Source of the DNA: Batillaria attramentaria
Taxonomy: Eukaryota; Mollusca; Gastropoda; Batillariidae
Assembly (NCBI GenBank): GCA_018292915.2
Contig: JACVVK020000456.1
Coordinates: forward strand, 264,501-328,500
DNA length: 64,000 nt
Reading direction: 5' to 3'
Both the position numbers and the translations under genes were made by a program. Positions 22,282 to 39,846 of the stretch are shown in pieces (positions within the stretch are counted from its first letter, which is position 1; each line of letters begins with the position of its first letter). The notes beneath the pieces were generated by a model. The model worked only from the letters and a program-made list of their open reading frames with translations. It was not told the origin of the DNA and did not search any database.

Positions 22282-23684
22282 TGATGTCTGAAAATTCTTG
22301 TTCCTACAAGTTACTGCTCACAACGACAGAGACACATCTATGCTAAATGGAAGTGTGTTGTCATGCATAGCTGCGTTTTCCTTTTGATAAACGACAAATC
22401 TTTCATTTGTTAAAAAATCTAAACAACATAGTATGTGTAAACACGTGTCATCACCGTTTTTCAATGTTTTACAAGAAAAAAAAAAGATTAAAGTTTAGTT
22501 TGACTGACCACACAAAGTGAAATCTGAACAGCCTTAATCTCTAGGTTTGTTTTCAGATATACTAAGGCAGTTCCGGGTTTAGTATTTGTCCAATGTCCAA
22601 TGGTCCGGCGAGTAGCAAACGAACAACACTACTCGAGCTGTGTAGATCATCGTGGTGTACAGGCCAATGCATGGGCCACTGCTTGCGTGTGTGAGCCGGT
22701 GCGCGCACGCGAAAAATGACAATGACTCGCGTCTGTAGTACATGTATATCATTATAAGTCGAGCTGTATAGAGTATACTTACAGCGGCTAATTAGTTCCC
22801 GGACCTGGTTAATGCCGGGATATTTATGACAGGAAGCGTGGAATGCGGCCCTGTCCCGCAGTCCCATACCACACGGACCTCCATGGCATCATCTTACCAT
22901 CATCCTCATCTCCATCATCATGCCATAATAAAAATAGCCGCAGCTTCCGAACCCTCCGTGGATTCCATCCATTACCAGGGAGGAACACCGCTGGAGCCGG
23001 CAGAGAGTTGTGGCAGCAAAAAAAAAAAAATAAAAAAAAATCCATGCAGACTTTTTTTTATTTGGTGCGACACCATTCTAAGCAACTGACCTGTAACTCG
23101 CCGTTATCAACAGTGAGCATGCACGCACTGAGAGAGTGGTTCGGATTCGTACGTTTTCTCCTCAGCGTTCTAGGGCAAGGGTTATGTTGACTCAGGGGGA
23201 TAAGACCTACTTAATTATTGAGCAACGGAGAATGGATTGCTATGCTCATCCTCTCGTCGCCATCTGTGTAGTTTATAGCATTAACGTGGGCCGGATTCAT
23301 TAACGGTCTAGATGGCGAGGAGAGCTCCCTCGTCGTCCCCTTAGACCCCGCATACTTGTGCACTATGCACAAACACACTTGCACATAATTATTTCATTAG
23401 CAGAATGAATCGTGCACAAATGTAACTGGTCAATTAATTTTCAGCAGTTTTAAATTTACCTGCATTTTGTTTTTTTAAATTTCAGACCACCGCCGGTTTC
23501 AAATTCTGAAAACACCATTCATACCTAAACGTACCCACACCGGCCCACACCACACCCACATCCACACCCATACAACGATCCTCTTTTCTTGTACCGTCCT
23601 CAATGTACAAGTAGGGGTTAGGGAGTTTAGCCCCGGGTTAGAGTCTAACCTCGAACTAAACTAGCTCTAGGGTTAAATTTCCTG

Positions 23685-23716
<32 letters not shown>

Positions 23717-24230
23717 TGTAAATGACGAAGCGGGTCCATTCCAGCAAGGTGCCTATGCCGTCATAGAAGGATTTTTGTCTTTCTTTCTTCGCTTCCTTTT
23801 TTTCATTTAATTTAGTTTGGGGGTTTCTCTTGTCCTAGTCTGGGTTAGGCCCGTAGCCGTGGGTTAAATTAACCTCGACTTTTACATACGGGCCCTGAAC
23901 ACCAACTAGACAGCGTTGATTGGAGGCTGTTCTTAGCGACTCGGTCGTTTCGACGTGTTGTACATATATGGAAGCGTCAGGCCAAAGAAAGTCACATTTC
24001 TCTACTACTGGAGACCGCAAAGTCACGCAAAGTCAAAAGGAGCATGTCTTCAGTTGACAAACAGTCTTACAGCTTTGTGAGCGGCAATTTTTCCCCCTCA
24101 GAACTCTCTGCGAAAACAGAGACTTTAAATCGTAATAGTCTTTGGGAACGCACAGCTGGTAGTGTTTTGCAATACTGAGTCCTGAAGAGATACGCACGTC
24201 AGGTTGTCTTTCAGTGTATCTATTGCCATT
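22282..24230. other. intergenic region between GIMAP paralog 2 and the fasciclin gene
   Basis: The first 100 bp resemble the 3' UTR of paralog 1. The rest shows no supported gene. It holds an inverted GATGGCGA/TCGCCATC pair near 23260-23320, (GTT)n at 23691-23716, the MITE at 23605-23895, and about 23925-24015, which reappears in inverse orientation at 44225-44345. Confidence 0.55.
23605..23895. mobile_element. GGGCCCG-ended MITE, copy 1
   Basis: Inside 'aggttagggagtttagccc' and 'gagtctaacctcgaactaaa', and outside a right end of the form CCTCGACTTTTACATACGGGCCC. The same element is at about 49702-49993 (inverted) and 57838-58092. The left terminus here is degenerate. Confidence 0.65.
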
Positions 24231-28985
<4,755 letters not shown>

Positions 28986-29019
28986 GTGAGGCCCCGGAGT
29001 CAAAATCAATCATTTTTCG

Positions 29020-29081
29020 TTTTTTGGCTCACTTGTGTAACAAAGTGAGTCTATGTAATAGCCCTCCGTCGTCTGTCTGTG

Positions 29082-29124
<43 letters not shown>

Positions 29125-30460
29125 GTGTCCGCAGTAAACCTTAACATTGGCCTTTTCTCAGAATCTACAAATAGCAGAGGAACCAAACTTGGCCTGCTGA
29201 TAGACAGCCATGAGACCTTTCAAAACATACCATATTGATTGACCTTGACCCAAGGTCAAGGCCACTAAAGCTGTCTGTTTGCTGGGTTTCATTGGCATTT
29301 TCTCAGAATCTAGAAAAGCCAGAGACATCAAACTTTGTATGATTATAGACATTGACAACACCTTTACTGATATACCTGTATTCAGTGGCTTTGTGTCAAG
29401 GTCAAGGCCATACAAGCTGTTTGCGGAAATGTTTCCAAAACCTTAACATTGACATTTTCTCAGAAACAATAAATGGCAGAAGCACCAAACCTGGCTTGCT
29501 GATAGACAGCCGTAAGACCTTTCAAAGCATACCATATTGACTGACCTTGATCCAAGTACAAGGTCACCAAAGCTGTTTGTTTGGAAATTTTACATTGGCA
29601 TTTTCTCAGAATCTAGAAAAGCCAGAGACATCAAACTTTGTTTGATGATAGACATTGACAACAACTTTACTGATATACCTGTATTTAGTGGCTTTGAGTC
29701 AAGGTCAAGGCCATACAAGCTGTTTGCGGAAAATGCTTACAAAACCTTAACATTGACATTTTCTCAGAAACAGTAAATGGCAGAAGCACCAAACCTGGCT
29801 TGCTGATAGACAGCAGTAAGTCCTTCCAATGCATACTGTTTGAATGACCTTGACTGAAGGTCAAGGTCACTAAATCTGTCTCACTGGAAAGTTACAATTG
29901 CCATTTTCTCAAAATCTAGGGACACCAGAGACATCAAACTTTGTACGATGATAGACATTGACAAAACCTGTACTGGCATACTTGTATTCAATTTCCTTGA
30001 GTCAAGGTCAAGGCCACTCAAAATGTTTTGCGGAGTCCTTAACGTTAGCATTTTCTTGGAAACAACAAACAGCAGAGACACCAAACAAGGCACAATGATA
30101 GGCAGCAATGAGACCTATGCAGACATAGCCTTTAGAATGAACTTGACTCAAGGTCAAGGTCAATACAGCTGTCTGTTATGAAATTTTACATTACCGTTTG
30201 TACAGAAGCTGCAAAAACTAGAGCTATCAAACGTGGGATAAAGATAGTCATTGATAAGCTCTTCACTTACAGATCTCATTTGAATGACCTTGACCCGAAG
30301 TCAAGGTGATACACGCTGTCCTTGGAAAACTGTTATGTTGCCATTTGCCTTTTTCTTAGGAACTATGAACACAAGAGACATCTTACTTCAGGATAGGCAG
30401 TGATAGCTTTACAAACATACTCTTTTGAATGACCTTGACCCATCTCACCAGTGAGCCAAG
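29020..30460. repeat. tandem repeat of about 300-bp units with TCAAGGTCA motifs
   Basis: Starts with CTCACTTGTGTAACAAAGTG and a (GTCT)n run. Units then recur about every 300 bp: CATTTTCTCAGAA-like starts at about 29152, 29451, 29755 and 30048, each with a related half unit about 150 bp on. Every half unit ends in a diverged TTGACC..AAGGTCAAGGTCA stretch. A relative with the same opening lies at 39715-40340. Short frames in it are not genes. Confidence 0.75.
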
Positions 30461-30555
30461 GAGGCTTTGCTCCTCTAGTTTCACGTAAGTTGCACAGTTT
30501 ATGTAATAACCCCAAGGCCAAAGCCTCGCCGTTTTACGCTTTGCTGCTCTGTCAC

Positions 30556-30557
<2 letters not shown>

Positions 30558-30622
<65 letters not shown>

Positions 30623-30778
30623 ATATTTGTTGGTATGAGTGCGGGAGTACCCGCATTGAGTCACTTTGTGAGAATTTTGTGCTATATAAGTACACTTATT
30701 TTTTTCTCGTTGCCCCGTCTTTGATATCACCCTTACGTGGTGGAAAAGGACGTTAAATTCCCAAACACCCACCCACCC
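30558..30778. repeat. (TG)n plus GCGCTATATAAG-type repeat and SINE 1 fragment
   Basis: (TG)n, then a stretch related to 55836-55990 and 63550-63785 (CATATTTGTTGGTATGAGTG, TTGAGTCACT, TGCTATATAAGTACA), then 70 bp of the 3' part of SINE family 1 on the + strand at 30705-30778. Confidence 0.7.
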
Positions 30779-30975
30779 TTTACTCTGACGCGTATTGACA
30801 ACACACAGTACGTCCATGACGTCATTGTATGGGCAAAGAGGTGATTTGAAGATGAAAGATATTGATCGACCGTAGTTGTCTTAATTTTTCCTCAGTGACG
30901 TCAGTGGCCTTACTGCTTTCTTTCCACATTTTCCAGTCAAATCAAACTACACGGCTGTGCTTCTCCCGTTGTAGT

Positions 30976-30999
30976 GTCTGGCAAGGAAGTTTGCCAGAC
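30976..30999. repeat. short perfect hairpin
   Basis: GTCTGGCAA and its exact complement TTGCCAGAC are separated by six bases. Found in an otherwise plain 400-bp stretch (30780-31190) without a supported gene. Confidence 0.5.
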
Positions 31000-31191
31000 C
31001 ATACCACGTGTTGTGCTCCTAATGCTGCGGCACGCGATTGGCCGAATTCTGCTGATTGACGGGAGTGAAGTCGTCCATTGTGTATTTTGTAATAGTTTTG
31101 TATTACTTTGTGGAACTGTGTCTTTAAAACTAATACTGTAGCAATATCTTCAGCCGTGAACAGTACGTACAGTGTCCGATCACTGTTCTAT

Positions 31192-31572
31192 TCGGGGGCA
31201 GTCATTGATCTGTTGGTTAAGACTTAGTCACCAGTGAGAGAGGTCAGGTTCGAGTCCCACTCCGGGCGAAGAATTTTTCTTTCTCGTATGTGGCACCGTT
31301 CATTCGGGGGGTTCTCTCCGGGTACTCCGGCTTCCTCTCCCTCTGCTTTGGAAATGTTCAGCCCACAAAATAAAAAAAATAAATGCAATTCTAAAGTTCC
31401 GGAACTTAAATTGCTGAGCTGTCCCTTCGCACCACGTGATTGTAATGTGTTCATGTCCAGTGTGTGAGAGAATGCGTGTGATTCACGTGAGCGTGCGTGT
31501 TGGGTTCAGCTCGCGGCGCTTTGAGCCAAATATTTGGGATAAAGCGCCTATATTAATGCGCTTATTATTATT
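31192..31572 (+). mobile_element. tRNA-derived SINE, family 2
   Basis: Head GGGGCAGTCATTGATCTGTT (A box degraded), B box GGTTCGAGTCCC, conserved body with TACTCCGGC and GCACCACGTGAT, (ATT)n tail. Confidence 0.85.
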
Positions 31573-31774
31573 TTACTTTTTTTTTATACTAAAATGACAA
31601 CAACATAATGACAATAGGCAAGGTGACTGCAAAACACATTACTTTACTTTCATCTGTGTGCATAGTGTGTATGTGTTTTTTTTATCATAACAGCAGCGTA
31701 AAAAAGTGTTCAAGAGTGGACGGAATGCACTGAACCTTTCTGAGAATTATGGCACAGTAAAGTGCAGTCAGGCG

Positions 31775-32845
31775 TGGATAAGTAGGTCACAGGTTGCGTA
31801 AAATAATCGAGATTAAGACCTTAATACATTAGCAAAATGCTGCTGAAGCAACTTTTAAGAGAGAGAGAGAAAAAAAAATGTCAGCAGTGTAGACACACCC
31901 GTCACACACGTTCAAATATCAAGTACCAGCATAAATTATAAGTAAAATGGTGACCGGGCAGTTTGCCAAGAGGCGATGGTTACGCCGAACGGACGATTTG
32001 CCGAACGGACGATTTGCCAAACGGACTATATGCCAAACGGACTATATGCCAAACGGACTATATGCCAAACGGACTATACGCCGAAAGGACTATATGCCGA
32101 ACGGACTATATGCCGAATTGACTATATGCCGAACGGACGATTTGCCAAGCGGACGATTTGCCGAACGGACCATTTGCCAAACGGACAATACGCCGAACAC
32201 ACTATATAAGGAGGTCACAGGTTGCACAAAATAATCAAGTTTGACACCTTGGTACATTAGCACAATGCTGCTGACAATCAGCATAAAAGTAAAAGGGTGA
32301 CCGGGCAATTTACCAAGAGACGATACGCCGAACAGACGATTTGCCGAACAGACTATATGCCCAACAGACAATACGCCGAACGGACAATACGTTTGAACGG
32401 CGTACGTCGGCGTCTTGTCCGTTCGGCGTATTGTCCGTTCGGCATATTGTCCGTTGCGCGTATCGTCCGTTCGGCGTACAGTATTGTCCGTTCGACGTAT
32501 CGTCCGTTCGGCGTATTGGCCGTTCGGCATAATTGTCCGTTGCCCGTATCGTCCGTTCGGCGTATTGTCCGTTCGACATATCGTCCGTTCGGCGTATTAT
32601 CCGTCGGCGTATCGTCCATTCAGCGTATCGTCCGTTCGGCGTATCGTCCGTTCGGCGTATACGCGTATTGCCCGTTCGACGTAACGTCCGTTCGACGTAT
32701 CGTCCGTTCGACGTATCGTCCGTTCGGCGTATCGTCCGTTTGGCGTATTGTTCGTTCGACGTATCGTCCGTTCTGTTTATCGTCCTTCGGGAAATCGTCT
32801 TTCGGCAAATCGTCTTTCGGTAAATCGTCCGGTCACCAAGTAAAA
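31775..32845. mobile_element. foldback element with arms made of 16-bp tandem repeats
   Basis: A 15-16-bp unit (for example CGAACGGACTATATGC) is repeated head to tail at about 31980-32205 and 32320-32400, then as its reverse complement (CGTCCGTTCGGCGTAT) at about 32403-32842. Both outer ends carry GGTGACCGG: 31948 on the + strand and, as CCGGTCACC, near 32829-32837. The upstream flank is duplicated: 31775-31975 resembles 32208-32330. Long inverted arms of short tandem repeats are the structure of Foldback/Galileo-type transposons. All frames across it are products of the repeat. Confidence 0.7.
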
Positions 32846-33350
32846 ATTAATATCGTGAGCGAAGTAACGACAGGCATCTGATTTTGAACAACATTGCATC
32901 AAATCTTGGGTCAGGAAAAACAGGTGGATTCAGTTCCTCGTTCATGACAGAGACTCCGCAAAATGTAAGGACAATTCCAAACACATGTCATGTCCGTTTA
33001 TCTGCTTTTGTTGACGGTCTCTGGTGTGACGCCTGTTGCTTTTCTAGCCTCCTTGATTCTCTCCTTCAAAACATCCGCGACGCGGAATATTTTACGGTCC
33101 GTCACGCTTGGTGGATCCCCGCACGTGCTCCAGTGTGTTGGACACAAGCGGTAGTGGTGAAGTGTTCCCACTGAAGCCGGCAATATGTGTCTGATGAAAA
33201 GAAAAAAAAATGAACAACTCTGCCAAGCACAATCTGTGTTAAAATTGAGATAAATGAATGAGATGATAGGGATATTGCCTGTATTGTTTTTTTGTTTTTT
33301 TTACTCTACTTTTCTTTCTTTTGTTGTTGTTGTTGTTGTTGTTGTTGGTG
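32846..33350. other. stretch between the foldback element and the GT92 gene
   Basis: No supported gene. Frames of 60-100 residues on both strands lack motifs. (GTT)n at 33322-33345 precedes the microsatellite. Confidence 0.5.
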
Positions 33351-33356
33351 GTGGCG

Positions 33357-33524
<168 letters not shown>

Positions 33525-33625
33525 CACTGGTAAGTCTAAGTGCTAAGACACTAGACGCTACAAAACGACTTCCAAACGATTATTTCGTGAACCTAAGAAA
33601 AACTGTCGGAATTGGACCTCAACAC

Positions 33626-36600
33626 TTACGTCTGGTATGGCGCCCTTGGTGTGAACTCGTGTGTTCTCGCCTGGAACACTCTACTCGGGAGATAAACGTA
33701 TTTCTTACAGTTCCAGATAGGGTCCATGCTGTACAGATAGCGCAACATGCTAATGTCGCTATCATTGTTCTGAGGGCCCCAGTCATACAACAGGAACTGA
33801 GTCCAGAAGTAAAATCCCGCTGCATCAGGGTGAAGCTGCAATCAGACAATGAATAAAATTAATTTAAAAAAAAAAAAAACAGAAACAAGAAGAAGAAGGA
33901 ACAACTTCATAAAATTTGCTTCTTTCGGTCCTCTGATCTGTGTGACGCAAAAGCATGACCAATAGGGAGTGAGTGAGTGAGTTTTTCGGGCTTTAAGCCG
34001 CGCAAGCACCAACGACTAATTCGCGGCTAAGTGTACCTGCACTACGTGAAAAAAATAAAAACAAAAACAAAAACGTAACGTTGGACAAATGATGCAAACT
34101 GGTCTATGGGGCAGTATAAACCTTAGAACATGCAGGAGACGCTGCACCTTCATCAGTGCTAATTTATCAAACTCCCGATTACAAAAAAGCGTAGAAAACA
34201 AATAACAATTACAACTAGGTAAAGCAAACATAAATACTAAGCGTATATACAGCAAATACAGCATATTATCTCTTAGGCGCAATAAACGAGTTCGCAGCAC
34301 ATGCCCAACATTACTTAATCCTAACCATTGGTAGTGCAGACGTGAGTACATGCCCAAATAAAAAAAAAGGAAAGAAAGAAAAGAATCAATCAATTAATCA
34401 ATCGATCAGAGAACGGTTGTGCGTTCCATGTTTCATGTTCGCCATGCTGAGTCGGTAGACTCTTTCAAAAGTTTGAAGAGAGAGAGAGAGAGTGGGTGGG
34501 TGGGTGGGTGTTTGGGGGTTTAACGTCCTTTTCCACCACATAGGGTGATATCAAAGACGGGGCAACGATGAAAAAGCCAGCACAAATATTTGGCCCCAGC
34601 CGGGAGAGAGAGAGAGAGAGAATTTAACCACACTGCCAGCACATACCGTAAGCTGATCTTTGAGCATGGTCTTTACGTCCTGGTTCTGTACGGGCATCAG
34701 CACCTCGTCCATGTCGATCCCCAGCACATAGGTGTACCCGGCCAGGCGTTGTCTGCAGTCCAGAATGGAGAACGACTCGTCGTGGAAAAACTGCTGGAAC
34801 ACGCGATGGGGTCCGTCCAGTCCACGAACGTGGGGCTCACCTGAGAGGGAAGAATAGATGTGCGGTTAACGTCCTTTTTTGCCACATATTGGTGCTATCC
34901 TTCGCTCTACCACGGTCCAGTCATTTGGAACAGCCTGCCTTCCCATGTTCGCCATGCTGAGTCGGCGGACTCTTTTAAAACCGCTTTAAAATCCCATTAA
35001 TTTTTTTTTCGGCTGTATTATATAGACTAAATTGACTGCTCAGCCATCACTGCCACCATCATTATGTCGTGTTGGGATGTTTCATGACTGTGTGTATGTA
35101 ACGTGTATGTGACGTGTATTTAATGTGTGTGTAATGTGACATGTTTTTAATGTGTATGTATGTAATGTCACTCTGCTATTGTGAGGCGTCCAGAGCTCCA
35201 GCAGGAGGTTGTGTACCAGACAAATTATTATTATTATTATTATTATTGTTATTATTATTATACGAATCAACGACTATTCAACGGGGGAAAAAAACAAAAA
35301 AAAAAAATAAATAAACGAAAAACAAACAAAAGCACAAATATTTGGCCGCATGCATCCGGGATTCCAGCTCAAGACCCGAGCACTGAAAGTCTGAGAAGGA
35401 AGAAGGAAGGGCATTGAGCACAAACGAGTCAACTGCAGGACGTGGAGGAAGACGCAAATGCTTAACATTTAACGCTCCGCGCACGGGGATTACCCGTTCG
35501 TCCGGTTCTGTTTCTACCACAGCTGTCTTTTCATTATTCTTTAAAACCTGCCAGTTTCTTTAGTCCAGCCACTTACAAACATAAGCATAGATAATTTTAG
35601 TTAACTAGATCTTGTCACACGAAAGGGGCAATTACTATACTGACACATAAAACCTGAACAATCAAATCAGCCAATCAATCAATAATCTCATACAATCATT
35701 CACAACACGCACAGCACTAAAGGTGCACTTATCCCCCCCCCCCCCCCCCCCGCCAAAAAAAAACCCAAAAGCATACACACCAAAAAACAAAACAACAACA
35801 ACAACAAAAAAACACCCCCCCCCCCACCTCCACCCCCCCAAAAAAAAACAAAAAACAAAACAAAACAAAACAACAACAAAACAACAACAAAAAACAAATC
35901 AACAAACAAACAAACAATCAAACACAAAAAAACACCAAAACAAAAACAAAAGAAACACAGCAACAACAACAACAAACAAACAACAACAAAAATGATGGTA
36001 GTTGCATAGTTTTTTTGGGGTTTTTTTTTTTCGGAGACCAGATTGTTATAAGCCCTGACCGCTACCGGCAAGAAAGAGTACACAGCCAGTGTGAGACATC
36101 ATTCTAATTCAACGTTTGCTGAGCTTTCGTTCTTCTTGTTGCGTGCACGTGCTGGGGGGAATAGGCTCCTGCGTATAACTTATTCAAATAAGTTCACAGG
36201 GTCTGCAGATTTCCTTCTCTTCAGGCTTAACAAATCAACAAATCAATTATTCATCGACGCTGCTGAGGGGAAAGTGGACAGATCAAAAATTCATACAGAC
36301 GCTACGCCGGTGGGAAGATCTGATTGCGCAGCTCAGTCTTCCATGTGGGCAATGGTTTCAGTTCACCAGTTCAGGGTGTGTGAGCGCCTGTGCATCGGTA
36401 CCATCTTAATTTAATTCGCGTCCCATACGTGCAAGTGTATCCGTACTGAGACGTTGTGCACCACGGCATACTACTACTACTACTACTAATGAGGATTTTT
36501 ATAGTGCCTAATCTCCAAAGCCGAGGCTCTAGGCGCTTTATAAATATAAAGGTGATAACTAAAATAATACATGAATAATAGATAGATAACCGCTGAAATA

Positions 36601-37119
36601 AATACGAATAAAACGTACACACATACACAGATACGTACATACATACACGCATACATATAGTCATACATACAGTCAGAAATACATGCAAGCACTCCTACAT
36701 ACATACCAACATCCTATACAAACCTACATACATACACACAACAGGCTGAGCTTGGTTCAAGGCTGAATGAATCATCTGAAGGCTGTACCATCAGTACCAT
36801 ACGTTCTTGAATTTTTTTTTTTTTTTGGTTGGGGGGGGGGGGGGGTTGAAGAGTATCGTGATGTGGCTCTTTGATCGGGGAAAGTAATGTATTTTGCGGC
36901 ATAGTGCATTTGGTAGCTCAGTCGCGCACGGCTTTCGTCGATAACTTCTTATGGAGCCATTTATGTAGACCTAGTGCAGAGGAAAGGTTATCAGAATGCT
37001 GTGATCTAATACATTTTATAACAACCATGCAGTGTTCACTGTCATTCCGTTTCTGCTCGGCGTAAGGGAAACCAGCCTCGGAAACCTTTCCTTTTTATGA
37101 CCCCCCCCAAAAAAAAAAA

Positions 37120-37158
<39 letters not shown>

Positions 37159-39762
37159 ACAAAAAAAATAAAAAAAAATGACAAGCCCTTTTCAAGGAAT
37201 GGAACTATTTTTAAATAGTACTTGACGCCATTCACTGACGTCATTTTTCCCACTGTCTCATGAAGGTTTTATGAGTATACGGCAATTACTTAACATGATT
37301 ACATTTGAAATTATTGTCACTTGAGGTTCTCGGGAGGTGTATTTTAGGCTCAGTTTCGATACTCTATTTTTCCTCACCTTACATTTCGCCCAAAGTTTCA
37401 CTTATGCCGAGGTTATCAGCTATTTCAGAGTCATATCTACGGTAGATACGGTAAAAGGTCACAATTTTCCAAACACCTGTTTCCAATAAAATTTGTGAGT
37501 AAGGGTTTTTGGTGGTAAGTCAGGCGTATTCATCATTTTTATTGATTCAATTGTTTGTTTTTTTTTCATTTTAGACGATGATGTGGATGAAGATTTCATC
37601 GTTGTGAAGGTTGATCCAGCCGACTTCGGTACAACAGAGAAAGCACTTTTCTCTCCTAATGCTGGCCTACAGGACACGAAGTGTGGACGAGGGTTTGAGT
37701 GCTCTTGCAAGCTGCTCAGTGGGAAGCCATGCAGTGGCAGATTTACAGCACAGGAGCTGCAGGACTTAAGGGTTCACCACCAGTCTCTTTCCAGAGATGA
37801 ACTGGACCTCACCCTGCTGGCCCAGATCCACGTTGGAATCCACGATGGCGACGAAACAGTCGTTCCACCACTTCGAGTTTGCTCCGAATGGGGAGGTCCA
37901 TGTGAGACAAACCTGCGCTAGCCCACGGCAGGTAATCAACCTCCGCAAGGATGCGTCACGGCTTCCTCCAGCTCTCCCAGCTGTTCTGCCACCCCAGGGC
38001 CTCAACGCCCAACGACAGGCATACTTGTTTAATGACATACGGGAGTTTGTGGCTGTGGAACACAGAGACAGAGTGTGTCCAAAGCCTGCTTCGCAACCTG
38101 CAGCATCAAGTGAGCCAGCTGTATCCAGCCTGCCTGCTGCATCTTGTGAACCAAAAGAGAAGAAGAAGCCAGGCCGGCCGAAGAAAAAGCCAAGAGGGCT
38201 TGCAGCCAAGAATCAGTGACCTGACACTACAGCCTACAGATAAGTAGTGCATGAAACTTAATGAAGACTTAACAGTTACTCTGTGGTAACAGCAAACCTG
38301 TTCCTTTTTCTTTTCATATTATTTTGTGTGTTCTATTAACAGCATGTTACTGTTTTTGAAGGAGGGCAGTGTCTTTGTGGTGGTTACACGTACTTTCTAA
38401 GTGTTCATCTTTTTCGGTCGGTGGAAGAACCAGTGAACTAACTCGGTGCCATGACATACAATCCAGTAATGTTTACTACAGACTAACATTTTGTAATACC
38501 TGTTTTATGAACAGCAGTGATAGGTTATAAAATTAATTTGAGCTGATAATCAGCTTATTAGGTGAGATCGAGAAGAACATTCATGACACTATTCTCGGCG
38601 GGAAAAGTGAAGTCCGCGGCTACTTGTTTTAGAACCTGCTATGTCCATTTGAGTATTTAGCAAATTGCTGTATATCACATGGCTGTGTCAGGAAAAGAAC
38701 AACAGTTCAAACTGAAAGCAATGTGTTGTTGTTATGTGAAAAATGATGGCTGGTCTGTGACTGTGCATGTTCATTTTTTTTCCTGAAAATTTCACGTTGA
38801 CCCCCTGTGCCTCTGTCAAGAGTATGAAAAATATTGAATTTTGCTGTTGTAAAGGATTAGTTTCCTGTAAATACTGACAACTGACAATATTGAAAACAAC
38901 TATGATATGGCTGGGAAAATTCCTAAACATAGATAGCACAGTGTTGAATGTTTGCGGCCATTTTTCTCGTTTCGTGCTGCTGAGCAAGGCCCAAACTAAA
39001 ACACCTGTAGCTTCAAAACTATGATAGATAGATCAAATCTGTTTTTTGCACTGTAAAGAGCAAGGCTGTTTCTTTAAGATGGCCCCAAAAACAAAGAAAT
39101 GAAAATTTTGCACTTAAGCTGGGTTTTCACGCGGAAGGTCACAAATATGCGCAAAATCACAGTTCTACAAAGAAAACAGAATCGCGAAAAACTGTGGGGA
39201 CTGCACTACCAAATACACCATGTGAGTATGTCCCTTTCATTCGTACGTCTTTGATATCGCCCTGTGTGGCGGAAAAGGACGTTAAACCCCCAAACACCCA
39301 CCCTTTCATTCGTAGAGCGACAGGGTCACTTATGTGTCGCCCTAAATGGGTAAAAAAAAAATCATGGAATAAGCTTTCGCGGCCACCCGTACAACAGAAG
39401 ATCAAGGGTCTATCTCCAGATAAAAGGCAGAAGACTAGAGCCAAACGTGTATTACCAGGCAGTTCAAAAGGCAACAGTTCCAGAAGACCCATGTCCGTGT
39501 AATATTTGAAGACCTTGCGAACGTCTTTCCTGTTGCCGGCGTCCATGATCTGGATGTGATCCACGCCCAGAAAACGCTGCACCTCGAACCACTCCATCAG
39601 CTTGTTGGGGTCCAGTTTGTCACCAAAGGCTGTCTGAGAATCCAAAAATAATCATAGTATAAAAGACATTATGAGCAGAGCGTTACACGCAGGAGTAAAC
39701 TAATTACTTTCCTTTTGTTAACTGGCGTGTGTAACAAAGTGAGGCTATGTAGTCGCCCTCCG

Positions 39763-39846
<84 letters not shown>

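Noticed and set aside
24204..24230. Upstream extension of the fasciclin reading frame
   Set aside because: The extension would start at TTG; the ATG at 24231 is followed directly by a signal peptide.
32297..32881. 194-residue frame with repeated VRRIVRSAYRPFGV units
   Set aside because: It arises from the 16-bp array of the foldback element, which is open in several frames on both strands.
35662..36083. Phe/Val/Gly-rich - strand frame that looks like membrane segments
   Set aside because: It is the complement of (AAC)n, (CAAA)n and poly-C tracts.
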